Below, in pieces: positions 43,208 through 58,200 of a stretch of 64,000 nt of DNA. The stretch lies in the NCBI RefSeq assembly GCF_014269035.2, contig NZ_JABWRP020000002.1:186001-250000 (forward strand). The letters run 5' to 3'. The DNA comes from Pseudomonas vlassakiae (GTDB taxonomy: Bacteria; Pseudomonadota; Gammaproteobacteria; Pseudomonadales; Pseudomonadaceae). The translations under genes were made by a program, and so were the position numbers. Numbering within the stretch: the first letter of the stretch is position 1; every line of letters begins with the position of its first letter. The notes below the pieces were generated by a model. The model had not been told where the DNA came from. It saw only the letters and a program-made list of their open reading frames with translations, and made no database searches.

Positions 43208-43636
43208 TCAGGCGCGCGAGTCGCGCACCATGTCCACGTGCGGAATACCGGCTTCGAGGAACTCCTCGCTGACTACGCGAAAGCCCAGGCGCTCGTAGAA
43301 CGGCGTGGCATGCACCTGTGCACTGAGCATCTGCTGCTTCAGGTCACGGTTCTGCGCTTCGACGATCACTGCATTCATCAGTGCATCGCCGACCTTCAAC
43401 CCACGCCAGTCCTTGAGCACCGAGACCCGGCCAATGGTGCCGTCAGGCAGCAGGCGAGCCGTGCCGATCGGATAGTCGCCTTCCAGCGCCAGGAAGTGTG
43501 CGGCGCCCGGATCGTCCGAATCCCACTCCAGCTCTGGCGGTACATGCTGCTCGGCAATGAACACGGCTTCGCGGATACGGCGGATATCAGCGTTATCCTT
43601 GTGCCAGTCGGCAAGGCGCACACGAATCTTATTCAT
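43208..43636 (-). CDS. GNAT-family N-acetyltransferase
   Basis: A 142-residue acetyltransferase. Motif A, the acetyl-CoA loop, is seen as IGRVSVLKDWRGLKVGDALM near residue 68, followed by SAQVHATPFYERLGFRVVSE. The closest general type is a small-molecule or protein GNAT such as ElaA/YjcF. The substrate is unknown. Its start overlaps the end of roxA by 8 bases, implying co-translation and perhaps a role in ribosome or protein modification; that is inference only. Confidence 0.85.
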   Translation of the reverse strand: MNKIRVRLADWHKDNADIRRIREAVFIAEQHVPPELEWDSDDPGAAHFLALEGDYPIGTARLLPDGTIGRVSVLKDWRGLKVGDALMNAVIVEAQNRDLKQQMLSAQVHATPFYERLGFRVVSEEFLEAGIPHVDMVRDSRA

Positions 43637-44795
43637 TGGCGAATCCCAGGCTTCCTTGTTTGATCAGCTGCTGGACCAGCATAAGGCCATCTTCATCCTG
43701 CAACCACTGCTCGAGGTTGTCGATGTGTAACGCATCGGCCGAGCACACCAGCTTCAGCAGCTCGCGCAGCTTGGCCGGCAGTGGGCAGCTACGGCCGCTG
43801 GCGAACAGCATCAGGTCGTCGCCGAGTTCGGACCAGGCCAGCCGCGCGCTCGGGTTGCGGATCAGGATGGCGCCGTCTTCCAGCGCTTCGATCAGCTCGT
43901 CTTCGTCCATTTCTTCACCGACCACCTGCTCCGGGTAGCGCGGCTCGGTCATGAACTGGCCGAACCAGGTCAGCAGCAGGTCCTTGTCGTTGGTGTGCTT
44001 GTCGATCAGCGCCTTGAGGCGGTCGAGGGCGTCGTGCTGGATCTGGTGCGGGTCGCTGGCTGGTTGCGCGTCGGCGTCGCTGTAGCGCTCTTCGTCCGGC
44101 AGGAACTGGCCGAGGAAATCGGTGAAGTGGGTCAGCACTTCGGCGGCGCTTGGGGCGCGGAAGCCGACCGAGTAGGTCAGGCAGTTGTCCACGGCGACGC
44201 CGTAGTGGGCCAGGCGCGGCGGCAGGTAGAGCATGTCGCCCGGCTCCAGGGTCCATTCGCCGCTCTGTTCGAATTCGGCCAGGATGCGCAGGTCGGCGTG
44301 CTCCAGCAGCGGGCTGTCGCTGTTGCACATCTGGCCGATTTTCCAGTTGCGCTCGCCGTGGCCCTGCAGCAGGAACACGTCGTAATTGTCGAAGTGCGGG
44401 CCGACACTGCCACCTGGGGTGGCGAAGCTGATCATCACGTCATCGATACGCCAGCTCGGCAGGAAGCGGAAGTGCTCGAGCAGCTCGGCGACTTCCGGTA
44501 CGAACTGGTCGACGGCCTGCACCAGCAGGGTCCAGTCCTTCTCTGGCAGTTCGGCAAAGGTGTCTTCGCTGAACGGGCCGCGGCGCAGCTCCCACGGGTG
44601 GGCGCCGTGTTCGAGGACGATGCGCGACTCGACTTCCTCTTCCAGGGCCAGGCCGGCCAGCTCGTCGGGGTCGATCGGGCTTTCGAAGTCCGGGAAGGCC
44701 TGGCGCACCAGCAGCGGCCTCTTCTGCCAGTAGTCGCGCATGAATTCGCGGGCCGAGATGCCGCCGAGCAGCTGCAGTGGAGTATCAGGATTCAT
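43629..44795 (-). CDS. roxA: cupin-fold ribosomal oxygenase RoxA (YcfD-like, uL16 arginine hydroxylase)
   Basis: A 388-residue JmjC/cupin 2-oxoglutarate oxygenase. The iron ligands lie in GPHFDNYDVFLLQGHGERNW near residue 134 (H-x-D) and RLAHYGVAVDN near 196. The C-terminal winged-helix-like part follows. E. coli YcfD hydroxylates an Arg of ribosomal protein uL16. ATG at 44795 (MNPDTPLQLLGG) is preferred over a TTG two codons earlier. It is co-transcribed with the overlapping GNAT gene, and purB's terminator lies just upstream of it. Confidence 0.9.
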   Translation of the reverse strand: MNPDTPLQLLGGISAREFMRDYWQKRPLLVRQAFPDFESPIDPDELAGLALEEEVESRIVLEHGAHPWELRRGPFSEDTFAELPEKDWTLLVQAVDQFVPEVAELLEHFRFLPSWRIDDVMISFATPGGSVGPHFDNYDVFLLQGHGERNWKIGQMCNSDSPLLEHADLRILAEFEQSGEWTLEPGDMLYLPPRLAHYGVAVDNCLTYSVGFRAPSAAEVLTHFTDFLGQFLPDEERYSDADAQPASDPHQIQHDALDRLKALIDKHTNDKDLLLTWFGQFMTEPRYPEQVVGEEMDEDELIEALEDGAILIRNPSARLAWSELGDDLMLFASGRSCPLPAKLRELLKLVCSADALHIDNLEQWLQDEDGLMLVQQLIKQGSLGFANE

Positions 44796-44831
44796 GTTCA
44801 ACCTATTGAAAAAACGTAATTTTCGTCCGCG

Positions 44832-44861
44832 AATAAAAACGCCCGGCCAGGCCGGGCGTTG
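44832..44861 (-). terminator. rho-independent terminator of purB
   Basis: Read leftward, AACGCCCGGCC, one base, GGCCGGGCGTT (44839-44861) forms 11 perfect pairs and is followed by TTTTTATT. It lies 16 bases beyond the purB stop codon. Confidence 0.92.
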
Positions 44862-44876
44862 AACGCGACGGTCCGC

Positions 44877-46343
<1,467 letters not shown>

Positions 46344-46360
46344 TCAATGCGGTCGTGCCT

Positions 46361-46480
46361 TTGTGGGAGCGGCCTTGCGTCGCGAAAGGGCTGCGTAGCA
46401 GCCCCAGCAATCTGTGAGTCAGGCTCGAGACCCAGGGGCCGCGCTGCGGCCCGTTCGCGACACAAGGCCGCTCCCACAGG
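46361..46480. repeat. opposed REP pair between hflD and purB
   Basis: GTGGGAGCGGCCTTGCGTCG with its palindromic continuation spans about 46361-46408. The inverse copy GCGACACAAGGCCGCTCCCA ends near 46480. The pair lies within the hflD-purB spacer and is of the same kind as the element at 19718. Confidence 0.88.
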
Positions 46481-46481
46481 G

Positions 46482-47108
46482 TCAGGACGGCGAACGCATC
46501 ATGTCGTACAGTTCGTTGAGCAGCTTGCGCCGGCTGAACACCAGCTGCCAGCGATGCCCGCCCAGCTGACGCCACAGGCGTGCGGCACGGATACCGGCCA
46601 GCAGCAGGGCGCGGATTTTCGAGGCGTTGCTGGCCTGCTGCAGGAAGCGCATGTCGCCATGCACCTGGATGCGCTGGCGCAGGGTGCTCAGGGTGTCCTG
46701 GTACAAGGCTCCACTGGAAGCGATGACGTTTTCGTGAACCAGGCCGAAATGGTCGGCCTGGGACTGGATTTGCGGCAGGCGGTTGCCGATGGTCTCGAGC
46801 AGGTCGCCGCGCTTGTTCAGCTGACGCTCAAGACCCAGCATCGACAGTGCGTAGCGCAGCGGTTCGCGTTGCAGGCTGCTGGGGTCGCGCTCGAGGGCGC
46901 CGACCAGGGCGCGGTAACCGTCGCGCAGGTTGAGGTCGTCGCCGCCGAACACCTCCAGGGTGTCCTTGGGGTCGCGCACCAGCAGGCTGCCCAGCATGCA
47001 GCCGATGTTGGCTTCGCTGGCCTGGCCGGTGCGGGCGATGCGGTCGACCAGCACGGCGGCCTGGAACACGCCGCCCAAGGCAATCAGCTGCTCCTGCAGG
47101 TTGCTCAT
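46482..47108 (-). CDS. hflD: HflD-like lysogenisation regulator homologue
   Basis: A 208-residue helical protein. The sequence beginning [20 protein letters not shown] matches the HflD family, usually encoded between mnmA and purB. HflD in E. coli is membrane-associated and antagonises lambda CII; its general role is unclear. ATG at 47108 overlaps the mnmA stop as ATGA, so it is coupled. No catalytic motif is evident. Confidence 0.92.
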   Translation of the reverse strand: MSNLQEQLIALGGVFQAAVLVDRIARTGQASEANIGCMLGSLLVRDPKDTLEVFGGDDLNLRDGYRALVGALERDPSSLQREPLRYALSMLGLERQLNKRGDLLETIGNRLPQIQSQADHFGLVHENVIASSGALYQDTLSTLRQRIQVHGDMRFLQQASNASKIRALLLAGIRAARLWRQLGGHRWQLVFSRRKLLNELYDMMRSPS

Positions 47109-48229
47109 GCGCGCGGGCTCCACGGCTCGGCGGTTTCGATCACGCCGCCGCCCAGGCACACCTCGCCGTCATAGAACACCACCGACTGGCCCGGGGTCAC
47201 GGCGCGCTGCGGTTCGTCGAACACGGCGCGGTAGCCGGTTGCGGTCAGCTCCAGCGTGCATTGCTGGTCGCTCTGGCGGTAGCGCACCTTGGCGGTCAGC
47301 CGGCGTGGGCTGCTCAGGTCGACCGGGTTGACCCAGAAGATTTCCGAGGCGAGCAGGGCACGGGAGAACAGCCACGGGTGTTCATTGCCCTGGCCGACCA
47401 CCAGCACATTGCGGGTCAGGTCCTTGTGCAGCACGTACCACGGCTCGTCGCCGGCGTCCTTCAGGCCGCCGATACCCAGCCCCTGGCGCTGGCCGATGGT
47501 GTGGTACATCAGGCCGTGGTGGCGGCCGATCACTTCGCCATCAGTGGTCTCGATGTTACCGGGCTGGGCCGGCAGGTACTGCTTGAGGAAATCGCTGAAG
47601 CGGCGCTCGCCGATGAAGCAGATGCCGGTGGAGTCCTTTTTCTTGGCGGTGGCCAGGCCGTGTTTTTCGGCGATGGCGCGCACCTCGGGCTTTTCCAGCT
47701 CGCCGACCGGGAACAGGGTACGGGCGATTTCCTTGCCGCCAACTGCATGCAGGAAGTAACTCTGGTCCTTGTTCGGGTCTAGGCCTTTGAGCAGTTCGGT
47801 GAGCGCGCCGGAGTCGCGGCGGCGCACGTAGTGGCCAGTGGCGATCAGGTCGGCACCCAGCGACAGGGCATAATCGAGGAACGCCTTGAACTTGATTTCA
47901 CGGTTGCAGAGGATGTCCGGGTTCGGCGTGCGGCCAGCCTTGTATTCCTCGAGGAAGTGCTCGAACACGTTGTCCCAGTACTCGGCGGCGAAGTTGGCAG
48001 TGTGCAGCTTGATGCCAATGCGGTCGCACACGGCCTGGGCGTCGGCCAGGTCTTCACGGGCGGTGCAGTATTCGGTGCCGTCGTCTTCTTCCCAGTTCTT
48101 CATGAACAGCCCTTCCACCTGGTAGCCCTGCTCCAGAAGCAGAAGGGCGGAGACGGAAGAGTCCACGCCGCCGGACATGCCGACGATGACGCGGGTCTTG
48201 GCGGGGTCTTTGAGTGCTGGGCTGGTCAT
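47105..48229 (-). CDS. mnmA: tRNA-specific 2-thiouridylase MnmA
   Basis: A 374-residue enzyme placing sulfur on U34 of tRNA-Lys, -Glu and -Gln. The PP-loop [20 protein letters not shown] is near residue 19. The catalytic cysteines lie in [12 protein letters not shown] near 103 and [12 protein letters not shown] near 200. The C-terminal beta-barrel is intact and the length normal. It is followed by hflD and purB, the usual gamma-proteobacterial order. Confidence 0.95.
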   Translation of the reverse strand: MTSPALKDPAKTRVIVGMSGGVDSSVSALLLLEQGYQVEGLFMKNWEEDDGTEYCTAREDLADAQAVCDRIGIKLHTANFAAEYWDNVFEHFLEEYKAGRTPNPDILCNREIKFKAFLDYALSLGADLIATGHYVRRRDSGALTELLKGLDPNKDQSYFLHAVGGKEIARTLFPVGELEKPEVRAIAEKHGLATAKKKDSTGICFIGERRFSDFLKQYLPAQPGNIETTDGEVIGRHHGLMYHTIGQRQGLGIGGLKDAGDEPWYVLHKDLTRNVLVVGQGNEHPWLFSRALLASEIFWVNPVDLSSPRRLTAKVRYRQSDQQCTLELTATGYRAVFDEPQRAVTPGQSVVFYDGEVCLGGGVIETAEPWSPRA

Positions 48230-48288
48230 GGGTACCGGTGTGTATCAAGGGGGAAAAACGCCGATTCTAGCAAAACCGGCGCGGCGCG

Positions 48289-48729
48289 TCAGTCACGCAG
48301 CAAGTCAAGGCTGTGCAGCGGGCCGGCGAGGTAATCGTCCAGGCAGCGCGGCACGAGTTCGCTGCGCCAGCGGGTGGGGTCGGCCAGCAGTTCGTCACGG
48401 GTCAGCCACACAGCGCGGACGATGTCGCTGTCCAGGGCCAGGTCGGCATGCTGGCGCAGCGGGCGGGCGGCGAAGCAGATGCGCTGGTAGGTCACGCCAT
48501 TGCTCGGGGCGGTGTAGAGGTAGATGCCGACCACGCCGGTGAGCTCGACTTCCCAGGCGGTTTCTTCCAGGGTTTCGCGCAGGGCGGCCTGGGGCAGGGT
48601 CTCGTTGGGTTCGAGGTGGCCGGCGGGTTGGTTGAAGACGTGCTGGCCAGCCTTGAATTCTTCGACGAAAAGGAACTTGCCTTGGTCTTCGACGATGGTG
48701 GCGACGGTGATGTGCGGTTGCCAGGTCAT
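48289..48729 (-). CDS. nudJ: Nudix hydrolase, NudJ-like phosphatase
   Basis: A 146-residue enzyme. The Nudix box is GHLEPNETLPQAALRETLEE near residue 37 and the N-terminus is MTWQPHITVATIVEDQGKFL. Genes next to mnmA in this order are usually NudJ, which acts on thiamine or nucleoside pyrophosphates. ATG at 48729 has AGGA upstream; the frame extends 9 codons further. It ends 60 bases before mnmA, so it could share a transcript. Confidence 0.88.
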   Translation of the reverse strand: MTWQPHITVATIVEDQGKFLFVEEFKAGQHVFNQPAGHLEPNETLPQAALRETLEETAWEVELTGVVGIYLYTAPSNGVTYQRICFAARPLRQHADLALDSDIVRAVWLTRDELLADPTRWRSELVPRCLDDYLAGPLHSLDLLRD

Positions 48730-48753
48730 TTGCGCGGTCCTTTGTCCAGAAAG

Positions 48754-48784
48754 CACAAACCCCGGTGCGTGGCCGGGGTTTGTG
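48754..48784. terminator. terminator-like hairpin downstream of idh
   Basis: CACAAACCCCGG (48754-48765), 7-base loop, CCGGGGTTTGTG (48773-48784): 12 perfect pairs. It lies 20 bases beyond the leftward idh stop codon. The following U tract is short. Confidence 0.75.
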
Positions 48785-48803
48785 CGGTTACTTCAAGCGA
48801 ACC

Positions 48804-52713
<3,910 letters not shown>

Positions 52714-52723
52714 TGCAATAAAA

Positions 52724-52751
52724 ACCGGCCGCTCCACAAGGGGCGGCCGGT
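52724..52751. terminator. bidirectional terminator between icd and cspD
   Basis: ACCGGCCGC, 10-base loop, GCGGCCGGT: 9 perfect pairs. On the left side TAAAA gives a U tract (TTTTATT) for the leftward cspD transcript; on the right GCGTTCGTTT is weaker for icd. It sits between both convergent stops. Confidence 0.85.
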
Positions 52752-52780
52752 GCGTTCGTTTGCCGGCAGAGCGGGATGGC

Positions 52781-53032
52781 TCAGGCGTTGGCGACGACGA
52801 CCTCCGGAACGGGCTCCGGCCTGACGCTGGCGTTACCGGAAATGTTCACCGCGTGCTTGCCCTTGGGGCCCTGCACGATGTCGAACACCACCACCTGTCC
52901 GGCCTTCAGCGTCTTGTAGCCGTCCATCTGGATGGCGGAGTAATGGGCGAAGAGGTCTTCGCTATCGCCGTCAGCATTGATGAATCCGTAGCCCTTGGCA
53001 TTGTTGAACCACTTGACTTTACCGCTTGCCAT
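52781..53032 (-). CDS. cspD: cold-shock domain protein CspD
   Basis: An 83-residue single-stranded nucleic-acid-binding protein. The RNA-binding motifs are KGYGFI near residue 15 and LFAHY near 30. The extended tail and its position beside clpS-clpA are typical of CspD, which inhibits replication in E. coli stationary phase. ATG at 53032 begins [10 protein letters not shown]; the frame is open 6 codons upstream. A small hairpin lies in its leader at 53054-53069. Confidence 0.92.
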   Translation of the reverse strand: MASGKVKWFNNAKGYGFINADGDSEDLFAHYSAIQMDGYKTLKAGQVVVFDIVQGPKGKHAVNISGNASVRPEPVPEVVVANA

Positions 53033-53262
53033 CCCTATGTCCCTCTGCAAAGGACTCCATCACTGGAGTATCATCCACTTCATCCGCATACGAACCATGC
53101 GAAAAATCTGGTTGACTGCGCGGATCTTTATCGACCACGGTGGGTTCTTATTGGTTGTAACACCGTTTTGCCGTTAGTCAAGGTCAGGTGGCGCGTGCGC
53201 CAGCGGCCGCCAATGCAGTCAACCCACAACCTTAACCTGACGCTCATGATGAAATTCTTTCC

Positions 53263-53625
53263 ATGCATGCACCCAGTGAGATTCGACTAACATTCAATCA
53301 GGATCGCCCGCAAACGAATGAGGACGACGGCTCAGGGCTTGCGGTACAGGAAGCCAAGCCGATCCTGCAGGCGCCACCGATGTACAAGGTGGTTTTATTC
53401 AATGATGACTACACGCCGATGGATTTCGTCGTCGAAGTGCTCGAAACGTTCTTCAGTCTGAACCGCGAGCTGGCGACCAAGATCATGCTGACCGTCCACA
53501 CCGAAGGGCGGGCAGTGTGCGGATTGTTTACCCGTGACATCGCCGAAACGAAGGCCATGCAGGTCAACCAATACGCCAGGGAAAGCCAGCATCCGCTACT
53601 CTGTGAAATCGAGAAGGACGGTTAA
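53263..53625 (+). CDS. clpS: ClpS adaptor of the ClpAP protease
   Basis: A 120-residue adaptor that delivers N-degron substrates to ClpA. The conserved [20 protein letters not shown] is near residue 39, with the substrate-pocket Asp, and [20 protein letters not shown] follows. The ATG ([14 protein letters not shown]) has no clear Shine-Dalgarno, though family length and sequence favour it. It lies 30 bases before clpA and is divergent from cspD. Confidence 0.95.
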   Translation: MHAPSEIRLTFNQDRPQTNEDDGSGLAVQEAKPILQAPPMYKVVLFNDDYTPMDFVVEVLETFFSLNRELATKIMLTVHTEGRAVCGLFTRDIAETKAMQVNQYARESQHPLLCEIEKDG

Positions 53626-53655
53626 TCGCCGACCACTTGGGTATGAGGTGAAGCT

Positions 53656-55926
53656 ATGTTAAACCGCGAGCTCGAAGTCACCCTCAATCTTGCCTTCAAG
53701 GAGGCTCGTTCGAAGCGTCATGAGTTCATGACCGTCGAACATCTGCTGCTGGCACTCCTTGACAATGAGGCTGCCGCGACCGTTCTGCGCGCCTGTGGCG
53801 CGAATCTCGACAAACTCAAGCACGACCTGCAAGAGTTCATCGATTCCACTACCCCGCTGATCCCCGTCAACGATGAAGACCGCGAAACCCAGCCGACCCT
53901 GGGCTTCCAGCGGGTGCTGCAGCGTGCCGTGTTCCACGTGCAGAGTTCCGGCAAGCGCGAAGTGACCGGCGCCAATGTGCTGGTGGCGATCTTCAGCGAA
54001 CAGGAAAGCCAGGCCGTGTTCCTGCTGAAGCAGCAGAGCGTGGCCCGTATCGATGTGGTCAACTACATCGCCCACGGCATTTCCAAAGTGCCGGGCCATG
54101 GCTCGCACTCCGAAAGCGACCAGGACATGCAGGACGAAGAGGGCGGCGAAACCTCCTCTTCGAGCAACCCGCTGGACGCCTACGCCAGCAACCTGAACGA
54201 ACTGGCCCGTGCCGGCCGAATCGACCCGCTGGTGGGGCGCGAGCAGGAAGTCGAGCGTGTGGCGCAGATTCTGGCCCGGCGGCGCAAGAACAACCCGCTG
54301 CTGGTCGGTGAGGCCGGTGTCGGCAAGACTGCCATCGCCGAAGGCCTGGCCAAACGCATCGTCGACGGCCAGGTGCCGGACCTGCTGGCGCAGAGCGTGG
54401 TCTATTCGCTGGACCTCGGTGCGCTGCTGGCGGGTACCAAATACCGCGGTGACTTCGAAAAACGCTTCAAGGCCCTGCTCGGTGAGTTGAAAAAGCGCCC
54501 GCAAGCGATTCTGTTCATCGATGAAATCCACACCATCATCGGTGCCGGTGCGGCGTCAGGCGGGGTGATGGATGCCTCCAACCTGCTCAAGCCGCTGCTG
54601 TCGTCTGGTGAGATTCGTTGCATCGGTTCGACCACCTTCCAGGAATTCCGCGGCATCTTCGAGAAGGACCGTGCCCTGGCGCGGCGCTTCCAGAAGGTCG
54701 ATGTCAGCGAGCCGTCGGTGGAAGACACCGTCGGTATCCTGCGTGGCCTGAAAGGCCGGTTCGAGAGCCACCACAACATCGAGTACAGCGACGAAGCCCT
54801 GCGCGCCGCCGCCGAACTTGCCTCGCGCTATATCAATGATCGCCACATGCCGGACAAGGCCATCGACGTGATTGATGAAGCGGGCGCCTATCAGCGCCTG
54901 CAGCCTGAAGCCAGCCGGGTCAAGCGTATCGATGTGCCGCAGGTCGAGGACATTGTCGCCAAGATCGCGCGGATTCCGCCGAAGCACGTCACCAGTTCCG
55001 ACAAGGAATTGCTGCGTAACCTCGAGCGCGACCTGAAGCTGACCGTGTTCGGTCAGGACCAGGCCATCGACTCGCTGGCCACCGCCATCAAGCTGTCCCG
55101 GGCCGGCCTCAAGTCGCCGGACAAGCCGGTCGGTTCGTTCCTGTTCGCCGGCCCGACCGGTGTGGGCAAGACCGAAGCGGCGCGGCAGCTGGCCAAGGCG
55201 CTGGGCGTCGAGCTGGTGCGCTTCGACATGTCCGAGTACATGGAGCGTCACACCGTGTCGCGGCTGATCGGTGCTCCGCCTGGCTACGTTGGTTTCGACC
55301 AGGGCGGCCTGCTGACCGAAGCGATCACCAAGCAACCGCACTGCGTGCTGCTGCTCGACGAAATCGAGAAGGCTCACCCGGAAGTCTTCAACCTGCTGCT
55401 GCAGGTGATGGACCACGGTACCCTGACCGACAACAACGGGCGCAAGGCCGACTTCCGCAATGTGATCCTGATCATGACCACCAACGCCGGCGCCGAAACT
55501 GCCGCGCGGGCCTCGATCGGCTTCACCCATCAGGACCACGCGTCCGATGCCATGGAAGTCATCCGCAAGAGCTTCACGCCGGAGTTCCGCAACCGCCTGG
55601 ACACCATCATCCAGTTTGGCCGCCTCAGCACCGAGACGATCAAGAGCATCGTCGACAAGTTCCTCATCGAGTTGCAGGCGCAGCTGGAAGACAAGCGGGT
55701 GCTGCTGGAAGTCAGTGATGCCGCCCGCGGCTGGCTGGCTGCTTCCGGCTACGACGTGCAGATGGGTGCACGGCCGATGGCGCGGCTTATCCAGGACAAG
55801 ATCAAGCGGCCGCTGGCTGAGGAGATCCTGTTTGGTGAGCTGGCCGAGCATGGCGGCGTGGTGCACGTCGACCTGCGCGATGGCGAACTGGTGTTCGACT
55901 TCGAGACTACGGCTGAGGTTGCGTAA
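53656..55926 (+). CDS. clpA: ATP-dependent Clp protease ATPase subunit ClpA
   Basis: A 756-residue AAA+ unfoldase acting with ClpP. An N-domain (residues 1 to about 145, where ClpS docks) is followed by two ATPase modules with Walker A motifs [14 protein letters not shown] near 217 and [14 protein letters not shown] near 498. The ClpP-binding loop is seen as SIGFTHQD near 618. The ribosome site is GAGGTGA. The length matches E. coli ClpA. clpP is not in the window. Confidence 0.96.
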   Translation: MLNRELEVTLNLAFKEARSKRHEFMTVEHLLLALLDNEAAATVLRACGANLDKLKHDLQEFIDSTTPLIPVNDEDRETQPTLGFQRVLQRAVFHVQSSGKREVTGANVLVAIFSEQESQAVFLLKQQSVARIDVVNYIAHGISKVPGHGSHSESDQDMQDEEGGETSSSSNPLDAYASNLNELARAGRIDPLVGREQEVERVAQILARRRKNNPLLVGEAGVGKTAIAEGLAKRIVDGQVPDLLAQSVVYSLDLGALLAGTKYRGDFEKRFKALLGELKKRPQAILFIDEIHTIIGAGAASGGVMDASNLLKPLLSSGEIRCIGSTTFQEFRGIFEKDRALARRFQKVDVSEPSVEDTVGILRGLKGRFESHHNIEYSDEALRAAAELASRYINDRHMPDKAIDVIDEAGAYQRLQPEASRVKRIDVPQVEDIVAKIARIPPKHVTSSDKELLRNLERDLKLTVFGQDQAIDSLATAIKLSRAGLKSPDKPVGSFLFAGPTGVGKTEAARQLAKALGVELVRFDMSEYMERHTVSRLIGAPPGYVGFDQGGLLTEAITKQPHCVLLLDEIEKAHPEVFNLLLQVMDHGTLTDNNGRKADFRNVILIMTTNAGAETAARASIGFTHQDHASDAMEVIRKSFTPEFRNRLDTIIQFGRLSTETIKSIVDKFLIELQAQLEDKRVLLEVSDAARGWLAASGYDVQMGARPMARLIQDKIKRPLAEEILFGELAEHGGVVHVDLRDGELVFDFETTAEVA

Positions 55927-55934
55927 ATCGTATG

Positions 55935-56027
55935 GGGCCGCTATGCGGCCCATCGCGGCCCAAGCCGCTCCTACAGGGGATTGCGATATCCTGCAGGAGC
56001 GGCTTGAGCCGCGAGGCGGTTTAAGCA
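55935..56027. repeat. REP-like inverted repeats downstream of clpA
   Basis: GGGGCCGCTATGCGGCCC is followed by two opposed copies of AAGCCGCTCCTACAG / CTGCAGGAGCGGCTT. The DNA resembles the second P. putida REP type. It lies between clpA and the terminator shared with infA. Confidence 0.75.
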
Positions 56028-56033
56028 GACACA

Positions 56034-56062
56034 AAAAAGCCCGGCACATGGCCGGGCTTTTT
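56034..56062. terminator. bidirectional rho-independent terminator clpA/infA
   Basis: AAAAAGCCCGGC (56034-56045), ACATG loop, GCCGGGCTTTTT (56051-56062): a GC stem with an A tract on the left and T tract on the right. It serves clpA rightward and infA leftward. Confidence 0.95.
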
Positions 56063-56074
56063 CATGGCTGGAGC

Positions 56075-56293
56075 TTAGCGCGCACGGTAAGTGATGCGGC
56101 CCTTGCTCAGGTCGTAGGGCGTCAGTTCGACGCGGACCTTGTCGCCAGTGAGAATGCGGATGTAGTTCTTGCGCATCTTTCCGGAGATGTGCGCGGTTAC
56201 GACGTGCCCGTTTTCCAACTCCACGCGGAACATGGTGTTGGGCAGGGTGTCGACGACAGTACCTTCCATTTCGAAGCTGTCTTCTTTCGACAT
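56075..56293 (-). CDS. infA: translation initiation factor IF-1
   Basis: A 72-residue OB-fold protein bound in the 30S A site. The sequence begins [20 protein letters not shown] and ends GRITYRAR, as in gamma-proteobacterial IF-1; [19 protein letters not shown] is conserved. ATG at 56293 is the family start; the frame has 15 more codons. It is downstream of bpt on the same strand, between clpA and bpt. Confidence 0.96.
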
Positions 56294-56393
56294 GCAGTAG
56301 AGCCCTCGGATCCAGTGTTGGCCCGACGCATACCGCACCGGGCAAAAAAGTGGCGTGGATTATGCCCGAAAACTGTGTGTCAAGCCAATGCTT

Positions 56394-57101
56394 TCAGTTG
56401 AGGGTGACCCAGCGCTGGTTTATCAACAACTCGATAGGCCGATACTGCGTCTTGTAGTTCATTTTCTTGCAGTTCTTGATCCAGTAACCCAGGTACACCG
56501 CTTCCAGATCCTGGCGCAAGGCTTCGGTGATCTGCCAGAGGATGGCAAAGCGACCGAGGCTGCGGCGTTCTTCTGCCGGCTCGTAGAAGGTGTATACCGC
56601 CGACAGGCCATTGGGCAGCAGGTCGCAGACGGCCACTGCCAGCAGGCGGCCTTCGAGGCGGAACTCGTAGAACCAGCAGAACGGCAGGTCGCGGACCAGG
56701 AAGGTGGAAAACTGGTCGCGGCTCGGCGGGTACATGTCACCATCGGCGTGACGGGTCTCGATGTAGCGCCGGTACAGGTCGAAATATTCTTCCTTGAACG
56801 CCGGGCGCGCCGCCGTCACGGTCAGGTCGGCATTACGCTTGAGGATGCGCCGCTGCTGGCGGTTGGGGATGAAGCGCGCGGCGGGGATGCGCGCTGGCAC
56901 GCAGGCATTGCAGTTCTGGCAATGCGGGCGGTACAGGTGGTCACCGCTGCGGCGAAAGCCCATTTCCGAGAGATCGGCATACACATGCACGTCCATCGGC
57001 TGGCTGGGGTCGAGGAACAGCGTGGTGGCCTGTTCGTCCGGCAGGTAGCTGCAGGAGTGGGGTTGAGTGGCATAGAACTTCAACCGCGCCAACTCTGTCA
57101 T
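56394..57101 (-). CDS. bpt: aspartate/glutamate leucyltransferase Bpt (arginyltransferase family)
   Basis: A 235-residue transferase of the Ate1/Bpt family. The N-terminal Cys cluster is [14 protein letters not shown] near residue 62, and [20 protein letters not shown] lies in the GNAT-like part. Bpt adds Leu to proteins with N-terminal Asp or Glu, making them ClpS substrates. ATG at 57101 has GAGGGGG upstream; a TTG two codons earlier is less likely. The gene is often called ate. It is followed by infA and preceded by aat. Confidence 0.93.
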   Translation of the reverse strand: MTELARLKFYATQPHSCSYLPDEQATTLFLDPSQPMDVHVYADLSEMGFRRSGDHLYRPHCQNCNACVPARIPAARFIPNRQQRRILKRNADLTVTAARPAFKEEYFDLYRRYIETRHADGDMYPPSRDQFSTFLVRDLPFCWFYEFRLEGRLLAVAVCDLLPNGLSAVYTFYEPAEERRSLGRFAILWQITEALRQDLEAVYLGYWIKNCKKMNYKTQYRPIELLINQRWVTLN

Positions 57102-57157
57102 GATCAACCCCCTCGGTGAGACTTTGCTTTAAGTGTAAGCCAGCTGGCAAAACTCGC

Positions 57158-57838
57158 CTAGCAAACCCAGGTAGCACTGTTGGGCTGGTCGAGGTGGCGC
57201 GCCAGGTAGTCGGCGAAGCGGCTACGGCTGATGGCCCGGGCGCCCAGGCTATGCAGGTGGTTGGTGGGCATCTGGCAGTCGATCAGCACGAAGCCGGCCT
57301 GGCGCAGGTGTTCGACCAGCGTCACGAAGCCGACCTTGGAGGCATTGTCGGCGCGGCTGAACATCGACTCGCCGAAGAACAGCTGACCGATGGCCAGGCC
57401 ATACAGGCCGCCGACCAGCACGCCGTCTGCGCGTACTTCTACCGAATGGGCAATACCGCGCCGGTGCAGTTCGCAGTAGGCATTGCGCATGGTGTCGGTG
57501 ATCCAGGTGCCGTCGGCGTAGTCGCGCGGGGCAGCGCAGGCGGCGATCACCGCAGGGAAGTCGGTGTCGAAGCTGACCTGGTAGCGGCCCTGGCGCATCA
57601 GTTTGGCCAGCGAGCGCGAGACGTGCAGCTCGTCAGGGAACAGCACGGTGCGCGGGTCAGGTGACCACCAGAGAATCGGCTGGCCGTCCTGATACCAGGG
57701 AAAGCAGCCATGCCGGTAGGCCTGCTCCAGGCGCTCGGGGCTCAGGTCGCCGCCAGCGGCGAGCAAACCGTTGGGGTCGTGCAGGGCCTTTTCCAGGGGC
57801 GGGAAGGTCAGCGAGTCGCGGGTCAGCCAGGTGAGCAT
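57158..57838 (-). CDS. aat: leucyl/phenylalanyl-tRNA--protein transferase
   Basis: A 226-residue GNAT-like enzyme adding Leu or Phe to proteins with N-terminal Lys or Arg for degradation by ClpAP. The family core is [20 protein letters not shown] near residue 45 and [20 protein letters not shown] near 157. It lies 57 bases before bpt on the same strand, so the two transferases are probably co-transcribed. The length is normal. Confidence 0.95.
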   Translation of the reverse strand: MLTWLTRDSLTFPPLEKALHDPNGLLAAGGDLSPERLEQAYRHGCFPWYQDGQPILWWSPDPRTVLFPDELHVSRSLAKLMRQGRYQVSFDTDFPAVIAACAAPRDYADGTWITDTMRNAYCELHRRGIAHSVEVRADGVLVGGLYGLAIGQLFFGESMFSRADNASKVGFVTLVEHLRQAGFVLIDCQMPTNHLHSLGARAISRSRFADYLARHLDQPNSATWVC

Positions 57839-58200
57839 GGTCTATCGTGCGGTGGGGGAGGGGAGAGGGCAGCATGGCTTGCAGGGCTTGCGGGGTCAAT
57901 GCTGGCAGGCTCAACAGTGATTGGCTGGCAGCAGAATAGGCAATTTCTTACACATTCATGAAGGCATAGGCACCATCCGCTACATTTGCTGTCACACCTG
58001 TGCAAAAACACAGCATAAGCCTTTGTCACAGAAGGCAATGCATGCTCAAATTGCACCTATACGAAAGTCGCCCCCACTCGAGCTCCATACGGCGTGCCGT
58101 CATGGCGGCTGGCGGGCAGTAATGTTAAAAGTAGTGGTTAATTGGCCAGACACCGGCTGATCACTACTGGACGCGCAGCACGCGCAGGAATAGACGCGTT
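57839..58200. other. intergenic region upstream of ftsK, 362 bp
   Basis: Holds the divergent aat and ftsK promoters. AT-rich patches occur near 57935-57990 and 58120-58142. No gene, tRNA or strong hairpin was recognised. Confidence 0.5.
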
